A stretch of 64,000 nucleotides of DNA, taken from contig NW_027480422.1 in assembly GCF_051401765.1 (NCBI RefSeq), positions 28,476,001 to 28,540,000 on the forward strand, read 5' to 3'. This stretch comes from Calliopsis andreniformis (lineage: Eukaryota > Arthropoda > Insecta > Hymenoptera > Andrenidae). The translations under genes and the position numbers were made by a program. Each line of letters starts with the position of its first letter. Positions within the stretch are counted from its first letter, which is position 1. The notes below the pieces were generated by a model. The model saw only the letters and a program-made list of their open reading frames with translations, searched no databases and was not told where the DNA came from. Shown piece after piece: positions 24,049-38,267 of this stretch.

Positions 24049-27000
24049 TCTGGTGGACCAACGCCCTAGACTGCAGCGTAGGTTGCCAGGAACGTAGAAA
24101 TGAACATCACTTTCACACTGTTTGCAATTATTCCTGTTATACGATGGAAGAACTGTTGTATATATATTGCATTTTATGCTTCGGGCGTTGACTTCATAGG
24201 CTCTAACAATTGGATCTGGTGGAGCAACGCCCTAGGGTGAAGCCTAGGTTGCCCGGAACGTAGAAATGACCATATCTTTCACACTGGTTGCAATTATTCC
24301 TGTTATACGATGGAAAAACTGTTGTATTTTTATTATATTTTATGCATCGGGCGTTGACTTCTAAGGCCCTAACTATTGGATCTGGTGGAACAACGCTCTA
24401 GAGTGAAGTGTAGGTTGCCAGGAACGTAGAAATGACCATCACTTTCACACTGTTTGCAATCCTTCCTGTTATACGGTGGAAAAACTGTAGTATTTATACT
24501 GTATTATATGCTTCTAGCGTTGACTTCTGAGGCCCTAACTATTCGATCTAGTGGAGCAACGCCCTAGCCTGAAGCCTAGGTTGCCCGGAACGTAGAAATG
24601 ACCATTACTTTCACACTGGTTGCAATTACTCGTCTTGTACGATGGAAAATCTGTTGTATTTATATAGTATTTTATGCTTCTGGCGTTGACTTCTTGGGCC
24701 CTAACTATTCGATCTGGTAGAGCAACGCCCTAGAGTGAAGCCTAGATTGCCCGGAACGTAGAAATGACCATTACCTTTACGCTTGTTGCAATTATTCCTG
24801 TTATTCGATGAAAAAACAGCTGCACTTTTATTGTAATTTATGCTTCTGGCGTTGACTTCTTAGGCCCTAACTATTGGACCTGGTGGACCAACGCCCCAGA
24901 GTGAAGCCTAGGATGCCCGGAGCGCAGAAATGGCCATTACTTTCAGACTGGATGCAATTACTCCTGTTATACGATGGAAAAACTGTTATATCTTTATCGT
25001 ATTTTATGCTTCGGGCATTGACTTCTATGGCCCTACCTCTTCGATCTGGTGGAGCAACGCCCTAGAGTGAAGCCTAGGTTGTCCCGTACGTTGAAGTGAC
25101 CATAACTTTCGTATTGGTTGCAATTATTCGTTTTATACGACGGAAAAACTGTTGTATTTTAACTGTATTTTATGCTTCTGGCGTTGACTTCTAAGGCCCT
25201 AACTATTCGATTTGGTAGAGCAACGCCCTAGAGTGCAGCCTGGGTTGCCCGGAACGTATCAATGACCATAACTATTACACTGGTTGCAATTATTCGTATT
25301 ATACAATGGAAAAACTGTTCTATTTGTATTTTATTTTATGCATCTGGCATTCACTTCTAAGGTCCTAGCTATTCGATCTCGTGGGGCTACGTCCAAGAGT
25401 GAAGCCTATGTTGCCCGGAACGTAGAAATGACCATTACGTTCACTCTTGTTGCAATTATTTCTGTTATGCGATGAAAAAACTTTTGTATTTTTATTGTGT
25501 TTTATGCTTCAGGCGTTGACTTCTTAGGCCCTAACTATACGATCTTGTGGAACAACGCCCTAGAGTGAAGCCTAGGTTGCCCGCAACGTAGAAATGACCA
25601 TGACTTTCACACTTGTTGGAATTACTCCTGTTATACGACGGAAAAACTGTTATACTTTTATCGTATTTTATCCTTCGGGCATTGACTTCTATGGCCCTAC
25701 CTCTTCGATCTAGTGGAGCAACGCCCTAGATTCAAGCCTAGATTGCCCAGAACGTAGATATGACCATTACTTTCACACTGGTTGCAATTATTCGTTTTAT
25801 ACGATGGAAAAACTGCTGTATTTATTTTGTATTTGGTGCTTCTGGCGTTGACTTCTTAGGCCCTAACTATTGGAACTGGTGGACCAACGCCCTAGAGTGA
25901 AGCCTAGGTTGCTCCGAACGTACAAATGACCCTAACTTTCATACTGGTTGCAATTATTCGTTTTATACGAAGGAAAAACTGTTGTATTTATACTGTACTT
26001 TATGCGTCTAGCGTTGACTTCTAAGGCCCTAACTATTCGATGTGGTGGAGCAACGCCCTGGAGCAAAACCTAGGTTGCACGGAACGTAGAAATGACCACA
26101 ACATTCACACTGGTTGCAATTATTCGTTTTATACAATGGAAAAGCTGTTTTATTGATTTTGTATTTTATGCTTCGGGCGTTGACTTCTAAGGCCCTATCT
26201 ATTCGATCTGGTGGAGCAACGCCCTAGAGTGAATCCTAGGTTGCCCGGAACGTAGAAATGTCCATCACCTTCACTCTGGTTGCAAATATTCCTGTTCTAC
26301 GATGGAAAAACTGTTGTATCTTTATTGTATTTTATGCGTCGGGCGTTGACTTCTAAGGCCCTAACTATTGGATCTGGTGGACCAACGCCCTAGACTGCAG
26401 CGTAGGTTGCCAGGAACGTAGAAATGAACATCACTTTCACACTGGTTGCAATTACTCGTCTTGTACGATGGAAAATCTGTTGTATTTATATAGTATTTTA
26501 TGCTCCTGGCGTTGACTTCTTGGGCCCTAACTATTCGATCTGGTAGAGCAACGCCCTAGAGTGAAGCCTAGTTTGCCCGGAACGTAGAAATGACCATTAC
26601 CTTTACGCTTGTTGCAATTATTCCTGTTATTCGATGAAAAAACAGCTGCACTTTTATTGTAATTTATGCTTCAGGCGTTGACTGCTAAGGCCGTAGCTAT
26701 TCGATGCGGTGGAGCAACGCCCTAGAGTGAAGCCTAGGTTGCCCGGAACGTAGAAATGACCATTACTTCCACACTGTTAGTAATTATTCATTTCATACAG
26801 TGTAAAAACTGTTGTATTTATATTGTATTTTAAGCTTCTGGCGTTGACTTCTAAGGCGGTAACTATTCGATGTGGTGTAGCAGCGCCCTAGAGTGAAGCC
26901 TAGATTGCGCGGAACGTAGAAATGGCCATATCGTCACGCTGGATGCAATTATTCCTGTTATATGATGGAAAAACTGTTGTATTTATATCGTATTTTATGC

Positions 27001-28871
27001 TTCGGGCATTGACTTCTATGGCCCTGCCTCTTCGATCTGGTTGAGCAACGCCCTAGAGTCAAGCCTAGATTGCCCGGAACGTAGATATGACCATTACTTT
27101 CACACTGGTTGCAATTACTCCTGTTATACGATGGAAAAACTGTTATATCTTTAACGTATTTTATGCTTCGGGCATTGACTTCTATGGCCCTACCTCTTCG
27201 ATCTGGTTGAGCAACGCCCTAGATTCAACACTAGATTGCCCGGAACGTAGATATGACCATTACTTTCACACTGGTTGCAATTAATCGTTTTATACGATGG
27301 AAAAACTGCTGTATTTATTTTGTATTTGGTGCTTCTGGCGTTGACTTCTTAGGCCCTAACTATTGGAACTGGTGGACCAACGCCCTAGAGTGAAGCCTAG
27401 GTTGCTCCGAACGTACAAATGACCCTAACTTTCATACTGGTTGCAATTATTCGTTTTATACGATGGAAAAACCGTTGTATTTATACTGTACTTTATGCGT
27501 CTAGCGTTGACTTCTAAGGCCCTAACTATTCGATGTGGTGGAGCAACGCCCTGGAGCAAAACCTAGGTTGCACGGAACGTAGAAATGACCACAAGATTCA
27601 CACTGGTTGCAATTATTCGTTTTATACAATGGAAAAGCTGTTTTATTGATTTTGTATTTTATGCTTCGGGCGTTGACTTCTAAGGCCCTAGCTATTCGAT
27701 CTGGTGGAGGAACGCCCTAGAGTGAATCCTAGGTTGCCCGGAACGTAGAAATGTTCATCACCTTCACTCTGGTTGCAAATATTCCTGTTCTACGATGGAA
27801 AAACTGTTGTATTTTTATTGTATTTTATGCGTCGGGCGTTGGCTTCTAAGGCCCTAGCTATTGGATCTGGTGGACCGACGCCCTAGACTGCAGCGTACGT
27901 TGCCAGGAACGTAGAAATGAACATCAGTTTCACACTGCTTGCAATTATTCCTGTTATACGATGAAAGAACTGTTGTATATATATTGCATTTTATGCTTCG
28001 GGCGTTGACTTCTAAGGCCCTAACTATTCGATGTGGTGGATCAACGCCCTGGAGAGAAGCCTAGGTTGCACGGAACGTAGAAATGTCCATCACCTTCACT
28101 CTGGTTGCAAATATTCGTGTTCTACGATGGAAAAACTGTTGTATTTTTATTGTACTTTATGCTTGTGGCGTTGACTTCTAAGGCCGTAGCTATTCGATCT
28201 GGTGGAGCAACGCCCTAGAGTGAAGCCTAGGTTTCCCGGAACGTAGAAATGACCTTTACTTTCACACTGGCTGCAATTATTCGTTTTATACGCTGGAAAA
28301 ACTGTTGTATTTTTATTGTATTTTATGCGTCGGGCGTTGACTTCTAAGGCCCTAACTATTGGATCTGGTGGACCAACGCCCTAGACTGCAGCGTAGGTTG
28401 CCAGTAACGTAGAAATGAACATCACTTTCACACTGTTTGCAATTATTCCTGTTATACGATGAAAGAACTGTTGTACTGATATTGCATTTTATGCTTCGGG
28501 CGTTGACTTCTAAGGCCCTAACTATTCGATGTGGTGGACCAACGCCCTGGACTGAAGCCTAGGTTGCCCGGAGCGTAGGAATGACCATTACCTTCACACT
28601 GTTTGCAATTATTAGTTTTATAAGATGGAAAAACTGTTGGATTTTTATTGCATTTTATGCTTCGGGCGTTGACTTCTAAGGCCCTAACTATTCGATGTGG
28701 TGGATCAACGCCCTGGACTGAAGCCTAGGTTGCCTGGAGCGTAGGAATGAGCATTACCTTCACACTGTTTGCAATTATTAGAGTTATAAGATGGAAAGCC
28801 TGTTGGATTTTTATTGTATTTTATGCATCTGGCGTTGACTTCTTAGGCCCTAACTATACGATCTGGTGGAC
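23561..28871 (+). repeat. 32-monomer higher-order repeat (5,311 bp), copy 1
   Basis: The marker GCTCCGAACG at 23587 recurs at 28898, and the three longer open frames at 24874, 25284 and 27087 recur at 30185, 30595 and 32398, all 5,311 bp on. The unit is compound: a cassette of about five monomers starting with the GCTCCGAACG monomer appears in it at 23587, 25911 and 27404, so at 14, 9 and 9 monomer steps before the next unit begins. Differences from copy 2 are few, such as AATCCTTCC (24469) against AATTCTTCC and GATCTTGTGG (25551) against GATCTGGTGG. Confidence 0.9.
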
Positions 28872-31800
28872 CAACGCCCTAGAGTGAAGCCTAGGTTGCT
28901 CCGAACGTACAAATGACCCTAACTTTCATACTGGTTGCAATTATTCGTTTTATACGATGGAAAAACTGTTGTATTTATACTGTACTTTATGCGTCTAGCG
29001 TTGACTTCTAAGGCCCTAACTATTCGATGTGGTGGAGCAACGCCCTGGAGCAAAACCTAGGTTGCACGGAACGTAGAAATGACCACAACATTCACACTGG
29101 TTGCAATTATTCGTTTTATACAATGGAAAAGCTGTTTTATTGATTTTGTATTTTATGCTTCGGGCGTTGACTTCTAAGGCCCTATCTATTCGATCTGGTG
29201 GAGCAACGCCCTAGAGTGAATCCTAGGTTGCCCGGAACGTAGAAATGTCCATCACCTTCACTCTGGTTGCAAATATTCCTGTTCTACGATGGAAAAACTG
29301 TTGTATTTTTATTGTATTTTATGCGTCGGGCGTTGACTTCTAAGGCCCTAACTATTGGATCTGGTGGACCAACGCCCTAGACTGCAGCGTAGGTTGCCAG
29401 GAACGTAGAAATGAACATCACTTTCACACTGTTTGCTATTATTCCTGTTATACGATGGAAGAACTGTTGTATATATATTGCATTTTATGCTTCGGGCGTT
29501 GACTTCATAGGCTCTAACAATTGGATCTGGTGGAGCAACGCCCTAGGGTGAAGCCTAGGTTGCCCGGAACGTAGAAATGACCATATCTTTCACACTGGTT
29601 GCAATTATTCCTGTTATACGATGGAAAAACTGTTGTATTTTTATTATATTTTATGCATCGGGCGTTGACTTCTAAGGCCCTAACTATTGGATCTGGTGGA
29701 ACAACGCTCTAGAGTGAAGTGTAGGTTGCCAGGAACGTAGAAATGACCATCACTTTCACACTGTTTGCAATTCTTCCTGTTATACGGTGGAAAAACTGTA
29801 GTATTTATACTGTATTATATGCTTCTAGCGTTGACTTCTGAGGCCCTAACTATTCGATCTAGTGGAGCAACGCCCTAGCCTGAAGCCTAGGTTGCCCGGA
29901 ACGTAGAAATGACCATTACTTTCACACTGGTTGCAATTACTCGTCTTGTACGATGGAAAATCTGTTGTATTTATATAGTATTTTATGCTTCTGGCGTTGA
30001 CTTCTTGGGCCCTAACTACTCGATCTGGTAGAGCAACGCCCTAGAGTGATGCCTAGATTGCCCGGAACGTAGAAATGACCATTACCTTTACGCTTGTTGC
30101 AATTATTCCTGTTATTCGATGAAAAAACAGCTGCACTTTTATTGTAATTTATGCTTCTGGCGTTGACTTCTTAGGCCCTAACTATTGGACCTGGTGGACC
30201 AACGCCCCAGAGTGAAGCCTAGGATGCCCGGAGCGCAGAAATGGCCATTACTTTCAGACTGGTTGCAATTACTCCTGTTATACGATGGAAAAACTGTTAT
30301 ATCTTTATCGTATTTTATGCTTCGGGCATTGACTTCTATGGCCCTACCTCTTCGATCTGGTGGAGCAACGCCCTAGAGTGAAGCCTAGGTTGTCCCGTAC
30401 GTTGAAGTGACCATAATTTTCGTATTGGTTGCAATTATTCGTTTTATACGACGGAAAAACTGTTGTATTTTAACTGTATTTTATGCTTCTGGCGTTGACT
30501 TCTAAGGCCCTAACTATTCGATTTGGTAGAGCAACGCCCTAGAGTGCAGCCTGGGTTGCCCGGAACGTATCAATGACCATAACTATTACACTGGTTGCAA
30601 TTATTCGTATTATACAATGGAAAAACTGTTCTATTTGTATTTTATTATATGCATCTGGCATTCACTTCTAAGGTCCTAGCTATTCGATCTCGTGGGGCTA
30701 CGTCCAAGAGTGAAGCCTATGTTGCCCGGAACGTAGAAATGACCATTACGTTCACTCTTGTTGCAATTATTTCTGTTATGCGATGAAAAAACTTTTGTAT
30801 TTTTATTGTGTTTTATGCTTCAGGCGTTGACTTCTTAGGCCCTAACTATACGATCTGGTGGAACAACGCCCTAGAGTGAAGCCTAGGTTGCCCGCAACGT
30901 AGAAATGACCATGACTTTCACACTTGTTGGAATTACTCCTGTTATACGACGGAAAAACTGTTATACTTTTATCGTATTTTATCCTTCGGGCATTGACTTC
31001 TATGGCCCTACCTCTTCGATCTGGTGGAGCAACGCCCTAGATTCAAGCCTAGATTGCCCAGAACGTAGATATGACCATTACTTTCACACTGGTTGCAATT
31101 ATTCGTTTTATACGATGGAAAAACTGCTGTATTTATTTTGTATTTGGTGCTTCTGGCGTTGACTTCTTAGGCCCTAACTATTGGAACTGGTGGACCAACG
31201 CCCTAGACTGAAGCCTAGGTTGCTCCGAACGTACAAATGACCCTAACTTTCATACTGGTTGCAATTATTCGTTTTATACGATGGAAAAACTGTTGTATTT
31301 ATACTGTACTTTATGCGTCTAGCGTTGACTTCTAAGGCCCTAACTATTCAATGTGGTGGAGCAACGCCCTGGAGCAAAACCTAGGTTGCACGGAACGTAG
31401 AAATGACCACAACATTCACACTGGTTGCAATTATTCGTTTTATACAATGGAAAAGCTGTTTTATTGATTTTGTATTTTATGCTACGGGCGTTGACTTCTA
31501 AGGCCCTATCTATTCGATCTGGTGGAGCAACGCCCTAGAGTGAATCCTAGGTTGCCCGGAACGTAGAAATGTCCATCACCTTCACTCTGGTTGCAAATAT
31601 TCCTGTTCTACGATGGAAAAACTGTTGTATCTTTATTGTATTTTATGCGTCGGGCGTTGACTTCTAAGGCCCTAACTATTGGATCTGGTGGACCAACGCC
31701 CTAGACTGCAGCGTAGGTTGCCAGGAACGTAGAAATGAACATCACTTTCACACTGGTTGCAATTACTCGTCTTGTACGATGGAAAATCTGTTGTATTTAT

Positions 31801-34016
31801 ATAGTATTTTATGCTTCTGGCGTTGACTTCTTGGGCCCTAACTATTCGATCTGGTAGAGCAACGCCCTAGAGTGAAGCCTAGTTTGCCCGGAACGTAGAA
31901 ATGACCATTACCTTTACGCTTGTTGCAATTATTCCTGTTATTCGATGAAAAAACAGCTGCACTTTTATTGTAATTTATGCTTCAGGCGTTGACTGCTAAG
32001 GCCGTAGCTATTCGATGCGGTGGAGCAACGCCCTAGAGTGAAGCCTAGGTTGCCCGGAACGTAGAAATGACCATTACTTCCACACTGTTAGTAATTATTC
32101 ATTTCATACAGTGTAAAAACTGTTGTATTTATATTGTATTTTAAGCTTCTGGCGTTGACTTCTAAGGCGGTAACTATTCGATGTGGTGTAGCAGCGCCCT
32201 AGAGTGAAGCCTAGATTGCGCGGAACGTAGAAATGGCCATATCGTCACGCTGGATGCAATTATTCCTGTTATATGATGGAAAAATTGTTGTATTTATATC
32301 GTATTTTATGCTTCGGGCATTGACTTCTATGGCCCTGCCTCTTCGATCTGGTTGAGCAACGCCCTAGAGTCAAGCCTAGATTGCCCGGAACGTAGATATG
32401 ACCATTACTTTCACACTGGTTGCAACTACTCCTGTTATACGATGGAAAAACTGTTATATCTTTAACGTATTTTATGCTTCGGGCATTGACTTCTATGGCC
32501 CTACCTCTTCGATCTGGTTGAGCAACGCCCTAGATTCAAGACTAGATTGCCCGGAACGTAGATATGACCATTACTTTCACACTGGTTGCAATTAATCGTT
32601 TTATACGATGGAAAAACTGCTGTATTTATTTTGTATTTGGTGCTTCTGGCGTTGACTTCTTAGGCCCTAACTATTGGAACTGGTGGACCAACGCCCTAGA
32701 GTGAAGCCTAGGTTGCTCCGAACGTACAAATGACCCTAACTTTCATACTGGTTGCAATTATTCGTTTTATACGATGGAAAAACCGTTGTATTTATACTGT
32801 ACTTTATGCGTCTAGCGTTGACTTCTAAGGCCCTAACTATTCGATGTGGTGGAGCAACGCCCTGGAGCAAAACCTAGGTTGCACGGAACGTAGAAATGAC
32901 CACAAGATTCACACTGGTTGCAATTATTCGTTTTATACAATGGAAAAGCTGTTTTATTGATTTTGTATTTTATGCTTCGGGCGTTGACTTCTAAGGCCCT
33001 AGCTATTCGATCTGGTGGAGGAACGCCCTAGAGTGAATCCTAGGTTGCCCGGAACGTAGAAATGTTCATCACCTTCACTCTGGTTGCAAATATTCCTGTT
33101 CTACGATGGAAAAACTGTTGTATTTTTATTGTATTTTATGCGTCGGGCGTTGGCTTCTAAGGCCATAGCTATTGGATCTGGTGGACCAACGCCCTAGACT
33201 GCAGCGTACGTTGCCAGGAACGTAGAAATGAACATCAGTTTCACACTGCTTGCAATTATTCCTGTTATACGATGAAAGAACTGTTGTATATATATTGCAT
33301 TTTATGCTTCGGGCGTTGACTTCTAAGGCCCTAACTATTCGATGTGGTGGATCAACGCCCTGGAGAGAAGCCTAGGTTGCACGGAACGTAGAAATGTCCA
33401 TCACCTTCACTCTGGTTGCAAATATTCGTGTTCTACGATGGAAAAACTGTTGTATTTTTATTGTACTTTATGCTTGTGGCGTTGACTTCTAAGGCCGTAG
33501 CTATTCGATCTGGTGGAGCAACGCCCTAGAGTGAAGCCTAGGTTTCCCGGAACGTAGAAATGACCTTTACTTTCACACTGGCTGCAATTATTCGTTTTAT
33601 ACGCTGGAAAAACTGTTGTATTTTTATTGTATTTTATGCGTCGGGCGTTGACTTCTAAGGCCCTAACTATTGGATCTGGTGGACCAACGCCCTAGACTGC
33701 AGCGTAGGTTGCCAGGAACGTAGAAATGAACATCACTTTCACACTGTTTGCAATTATTCCTGTTATACGATGAAAGAACTGTTGTACTGATATTGCATTT
33801 TATGCTTCGGGCGTTGACTTCTAAGGCCCTAACTATTCGATGTGGTGGACCAACGCCCTGGACTGAAGCCTAGGTTGCCCGGAGCGTAGGAATGAGCATT
33901 ACCTTCACACTGTTTGCAATTATTAGAGTTATAAGATGGAAAGCCTGTTGGATTTTTATTGTATTTTATGCATCTGGCGTTGACTTCTTAGGCCCTAACT
34001 ATACGATCTGGTGGAA
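28872..34016 (+). repeat. 32-monomer higher-order repeat, copy 2, with one monomer deleted (5,145 bp)
   Basis: Homology with copy 1 runs at 5,311 bp until about 33890 and then at 5,145 bp, a loss of 166 bp. The break falls at AGGAATGA(C/G)CATTACC: copy 1 has two similar adjacent monomers at 28570-28900 (one with ATTAGTTTTATAAG, the next with ATTAGAGTTATAAG) and copy 2 has only the second form, joined to the front of the first. This is what an unequal exchange between neighbouring monomers leaves. After 34016 the sequence departs from the unit. Confidence 0.88.
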
Positions 34017-37000
34017 CAACGCCCTAGAGTGAAGCCTAGATTGCCCGCAACGTAGAAATGATCATTACGTTCACTCTTGTTGCAATTATTCCCGGTATAC
34101 GATGGAAAAACTGTTGTATTTATATTGTATTTTATGCTTCTGGCGTTGACTTTTAAGGACCTAACTATTCATTGTGGTGGAGCAACGCCCTAGAGTGAAG
34201 CCTAGGTTGCCCGGAACGTAGAAATGACCTTTACTTTCACACTCTTTGCAAATATACATCATATACGATGGAAAAGCTGTTGCATTTATAGTGTATTTTA
34301 TGCTTCTGGTGTTGTCTTCTTAGGCCCTAACTATTCTATCTGTTGGAACAACGCCCTAGAGTGGAGCCTAGGTTGCCCGGAACGTATAAATGACCATAAC
34401 TTTCACACTGGATGCAATTATTCGTTTTATACAATGGAAAAACTGTTCTATTTATTTTGCATTTTATGCTTCGGGCGTTGACTTCTGAGGCCCTAACTAG
34501 GCGATCTGGTGGAGCAACGCTCTATAGTGAAGCCTAGGTTGCCCGGAACGTAGAAATGACCATTACCTTCACACTGTTTGTAATCATTCATTTTATACGA
34601 TGGAAAAGCTGTTGTATTTATATTGCATTTTATGCTTCTGGCGTTGACTTCTAAGGCCGTAGCTATGCGATCTGGTGGAGAAACGTCCTACAGTTGAGCC
34701 TAGGTTGCCCGGAACGTAGCAATGACCATTAGTTTCACACTGGTTGCAATTATTCGTTTTATACGATGGAAAAACTGTTATACGTATATCGTATTTTATG
34801 CTTCTGGCGTTGACTTCTTAGGCCCTAACTATTAAATGTGGAGCAACGCCCTGCAGTGAAGCCTAGGTTGCCCGGAACGTAGAAATGACCATTACCTTCA
34901 CACTGTTTGCAAATATACATTATATACGATGGAAAAGCTGTTGTATCTATTTTGCATTTAATGCTTCTGGCGCTGACTTCTTAGGTCCTAACTATTGGAT
35001 CTGGTGGACCAACGCCCTAGAGTGAAGCCTAGGTTGCCCGGAACGTGGAAATGACCATCACGTTATCATTTGTTGCAATTATTCCCGTTATACGATGGAA
35101 AAACTGTTGTATTTTTATTGTATTTTATGTTTCGGGCGTTGACTTCTAAGGCGCTAGCTATTCGATATGGTGGAACAACGCCCTAGAGTGAAGCCTAGGT
35201 CGCCCGAAACGTAGGAATGACCATTACTTTCACTCGGGTTGCAATTATTCATGCTATACGATGGAAAAACTGTTGTGTTTTTATTGTATTTTATGCTTCT
35301 GGCCTTGACTTCTTAGGCCCTAGCTATTCGATATGGTGGAGCAACGCCCTAGAGTGAAGCCTAGGTTGCCCGAAACGTAGAAATGACCATTACTTTCACT
35401 CTGGTTGCAATTATTCATGCTATACGATGGACAAACCGCTGGATTTTGATTGTACTTTATACTTCTGGCGTTGACTTCTAAGGCCCTATGTATTCGATGT
35501 GGTGTACCAACGCTCTAGGGTGAAGCGTAGGTTGCCGGAAACGTAGAAATGACCATAACTTTCACACGGGTTGCAATTACTCGTTTTATACGATGGAAAA
35601 ACTGTTGTACGTATATCGTATTTTATGCTTCTGGCGTTGACTTCTTAGGCCCTAACTATTAGATGTGGAGCAACGCCCTGCAGTGAAGCCTAGGTTGCCC
35701 GGAACGTAGAAATGACCATTACCTTCACACTGTTTGCAAATATACATTATATACGATGGAAAAGCTGTTGTATCTATTTTGTATTTTATGCTTCTGGCGC
35801 TGACTTCTTAGGTCCTAACTATTGGATCTGGTGGACCAACGCCCTAGAGTGAAGCCTAGGTTGCCCGGAACGTGGAAATGACCATCACGTTCACATTTGT
35901 TGCAATTATTCCCGTTATACGATGGAAAAACTGTTGTATTTTTATTGTATTTTATGTTTCGGGCGTTTACTTCTAAGGCGCTAGCTATTCGATATGGTGG
36001 AACAACGCCCTAGAGTGAAGGCTAGGTCGCCCGAAACGTAGAAGTGACCATAACTTTCACTCTGGTTGCAATTATTCATGCCATACGATAGAAAAACTGT
36101 TGTATTTTTATTGTATTTTATGCTTCTGGCGTTGACTTCTTAGGCCCTAACTATTCGATCTGGTGGAGCAACGCCCTCGAGTGAAGCCTAGGTGGCCCGG
36201 AACGTAGAAATGACCATTACCTTGACACTGTTTGCAAATATACATTATATACGATGGAAAAGCTGTTGTATTTATATTGTATTTTATGCTTCTGGCGTTG
36301 ACTTCTTAGGCCCTAACTATTGGATGTGGTGGAGCAACGCCCTGGGGTGAAGCCTAGGTTGCGCGGAACGTAGAAAAGATCATAACTATCACACTGGTTT
36401 CAATTATTCGTTTTATACAATGGAAAAACTGTTCTATGTATTTTGTATTTTATGCTTCGGGCGTTGACTTCTCAGGCCCTAACTATTCGATCTGGTGGAG
36501 CAACGCCCTAGAGTGAAGCCTATGTTGCTCGGAACGTAGAAATGACCTTTACTTTCACACTGTTTGCAAATATACATTATATACAATGGAAAAACTGTTG
36601 TATTTATATTGTTTTTTATAGTTATGGCGTTGAATTCTTAAGCCCTAATTATTCGATCTGGTGGAACAACGCCCTAGAGTGAAGCCTAGGTTGCCCGGAA
36701 CGTAGAAATGACCTTTACCTTCACACTGTTTGCAAATATGCACTATATACGATGGAAAAGCTGTTGTATTTATGTTGTATTTTATAGTTATGGCGTTGTC
36801 TTCTAGGGCCGTAGCTATTCGATGTGGTTGAGCAACAACCTAGAGTGAAGCAGAGGTTGCCAGGAACATAGAAATGACCATAGCTTTCATACTGGTTGCA
36901 ATTATTCGATTTATACGATGGAAAGACAGTTGTATTTATTTTGTATTTGGTGCTCCTGGCGTTGACTTCTTAAGCCCTAGCTATTGGATCTGGTGGACGA

Positions 37001-38267
37001 ACGCCCTAGAGTGAAGCCTAGGTTGCCCGGGACGTAGAAATGACCATAACTTTCACACTGGTTGCAATTATTCGTTTTATACGATGGAAAAGCTGTTGTA
37101 TTTATATTGTATTTTATGCTTCTGGCGTTGACTTCTAAGGCCGTAGCTATGCGACCTGGTTGAGAAACGGCCTACAGTTGAGCCTAGGTTGCCCGGAACG
37201 TAGAAATGACCATATCTTTCACACTGGTTGCAATTATGCCAGTTATACGATGGTAAAACTGTTGTATTTTTATTGTAATTTATGCGTCTGGAGTTGTTTT
37301 CTAAGGCCCCAACTAATCGACCTGGTGGAGCAACGCCGTAGAGTGATGTCTAGGTTGCACGGAACGTAGAAATGCCCATTTCTTTCGCACTGGTTGTAAT
37401 TATTCCTGTTATACGATGGAATAACTGCTCTATTTTTTTTTATTTTAGGCTTCAGGCGTTGACATCTATGTCCCTAACTATTCGATCTGGTGGAGCAACG
37501 CGCTAGGGTGAAGCGTAGGTTGCCCGGAACGTAGAAATGATCATCACCTTCACTCTGGTTGCACTTATTCCTGTTATACGATGGAAAAGCTGTTGTATCT
37601 TTATTGTATTTTATGCTTCTGCCGTTGACTTCTTAGGCCCTAACTATTGGATCTGTTGGACCAACGCCCTAGAGTGAAGCCTAGGTTGCCCGGAACTTAA
37701 AAATGACCATCACCTTAACTCTGGTTGCAATTATTCCTGTTATACGATGGAAAAACTGTGGTATTTATATTGTATTTTATGCTTCTTGTGTAGGCTTCTT
37801 AGGCCCTAACTATTCGATATGGGGGAACCACGCCCTAGACTGAAGCCTAGGTTGCCCGGAACGTAGAAATGACCATCACTTTCACACTGGTTGCAATTAT
37901 TCGTTTTATACAATGGAAAAACTGTTCTATTTATCTTGTATTTTATGCTTCGGGCGTTGACGTCTAAGGCCCTAACTATTCGATCTGGTGAAGCAACGCT
38001 CTAGAGTGAAGCCTAGGTTGCCCGGAACGTAGAAGTGACCATTAGCTTCACACTGCTTGCAATTATACATTTTAAACGATGGAAAGGCTGTTGTACTTAT
38101 GTTGTATTTTATACTTCTGGCGTTGAATTCTAAGTCCCTAGCTATTCGATCTGGTCGACCGATGGCCTAGAGTGAAGCCTAGGTTACCCGGAACATAGAA
38201 ATGACCAGTACTTTCACACTGGTTGCAGCTTTCCTGTTATACCATGGAAAAACTGTTCCATTTTTAT
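34017..38267 (+). repeat. Diverged satellite mosaic with a 5-monomer duplication
   Basis: About 34750-35330 recurs at 35577-36157 (offset 827 bp, 5 monomers less 3). Both copies share a 4-base-scale deletion that turns the usual ATTCGATCTGGTGGAGC into ATTAAATGTGGAGC (34831) or ATTAGATGTGGAGC (35658), so the deletion came before the duplication. Elsewhere monomers are individually diverged. Many carry the TACATTATATACG variant of the box region. No gene is present. Confidence 0.82.

Noticed and set aside
23561..34016. Retrotransposon long terminal repeats as the cause of the 5.3 kb duplication
   Set aside because: The repeated units contain only satellite monomers, with no coding sequence, primer-binding site or target-site duplication between them.
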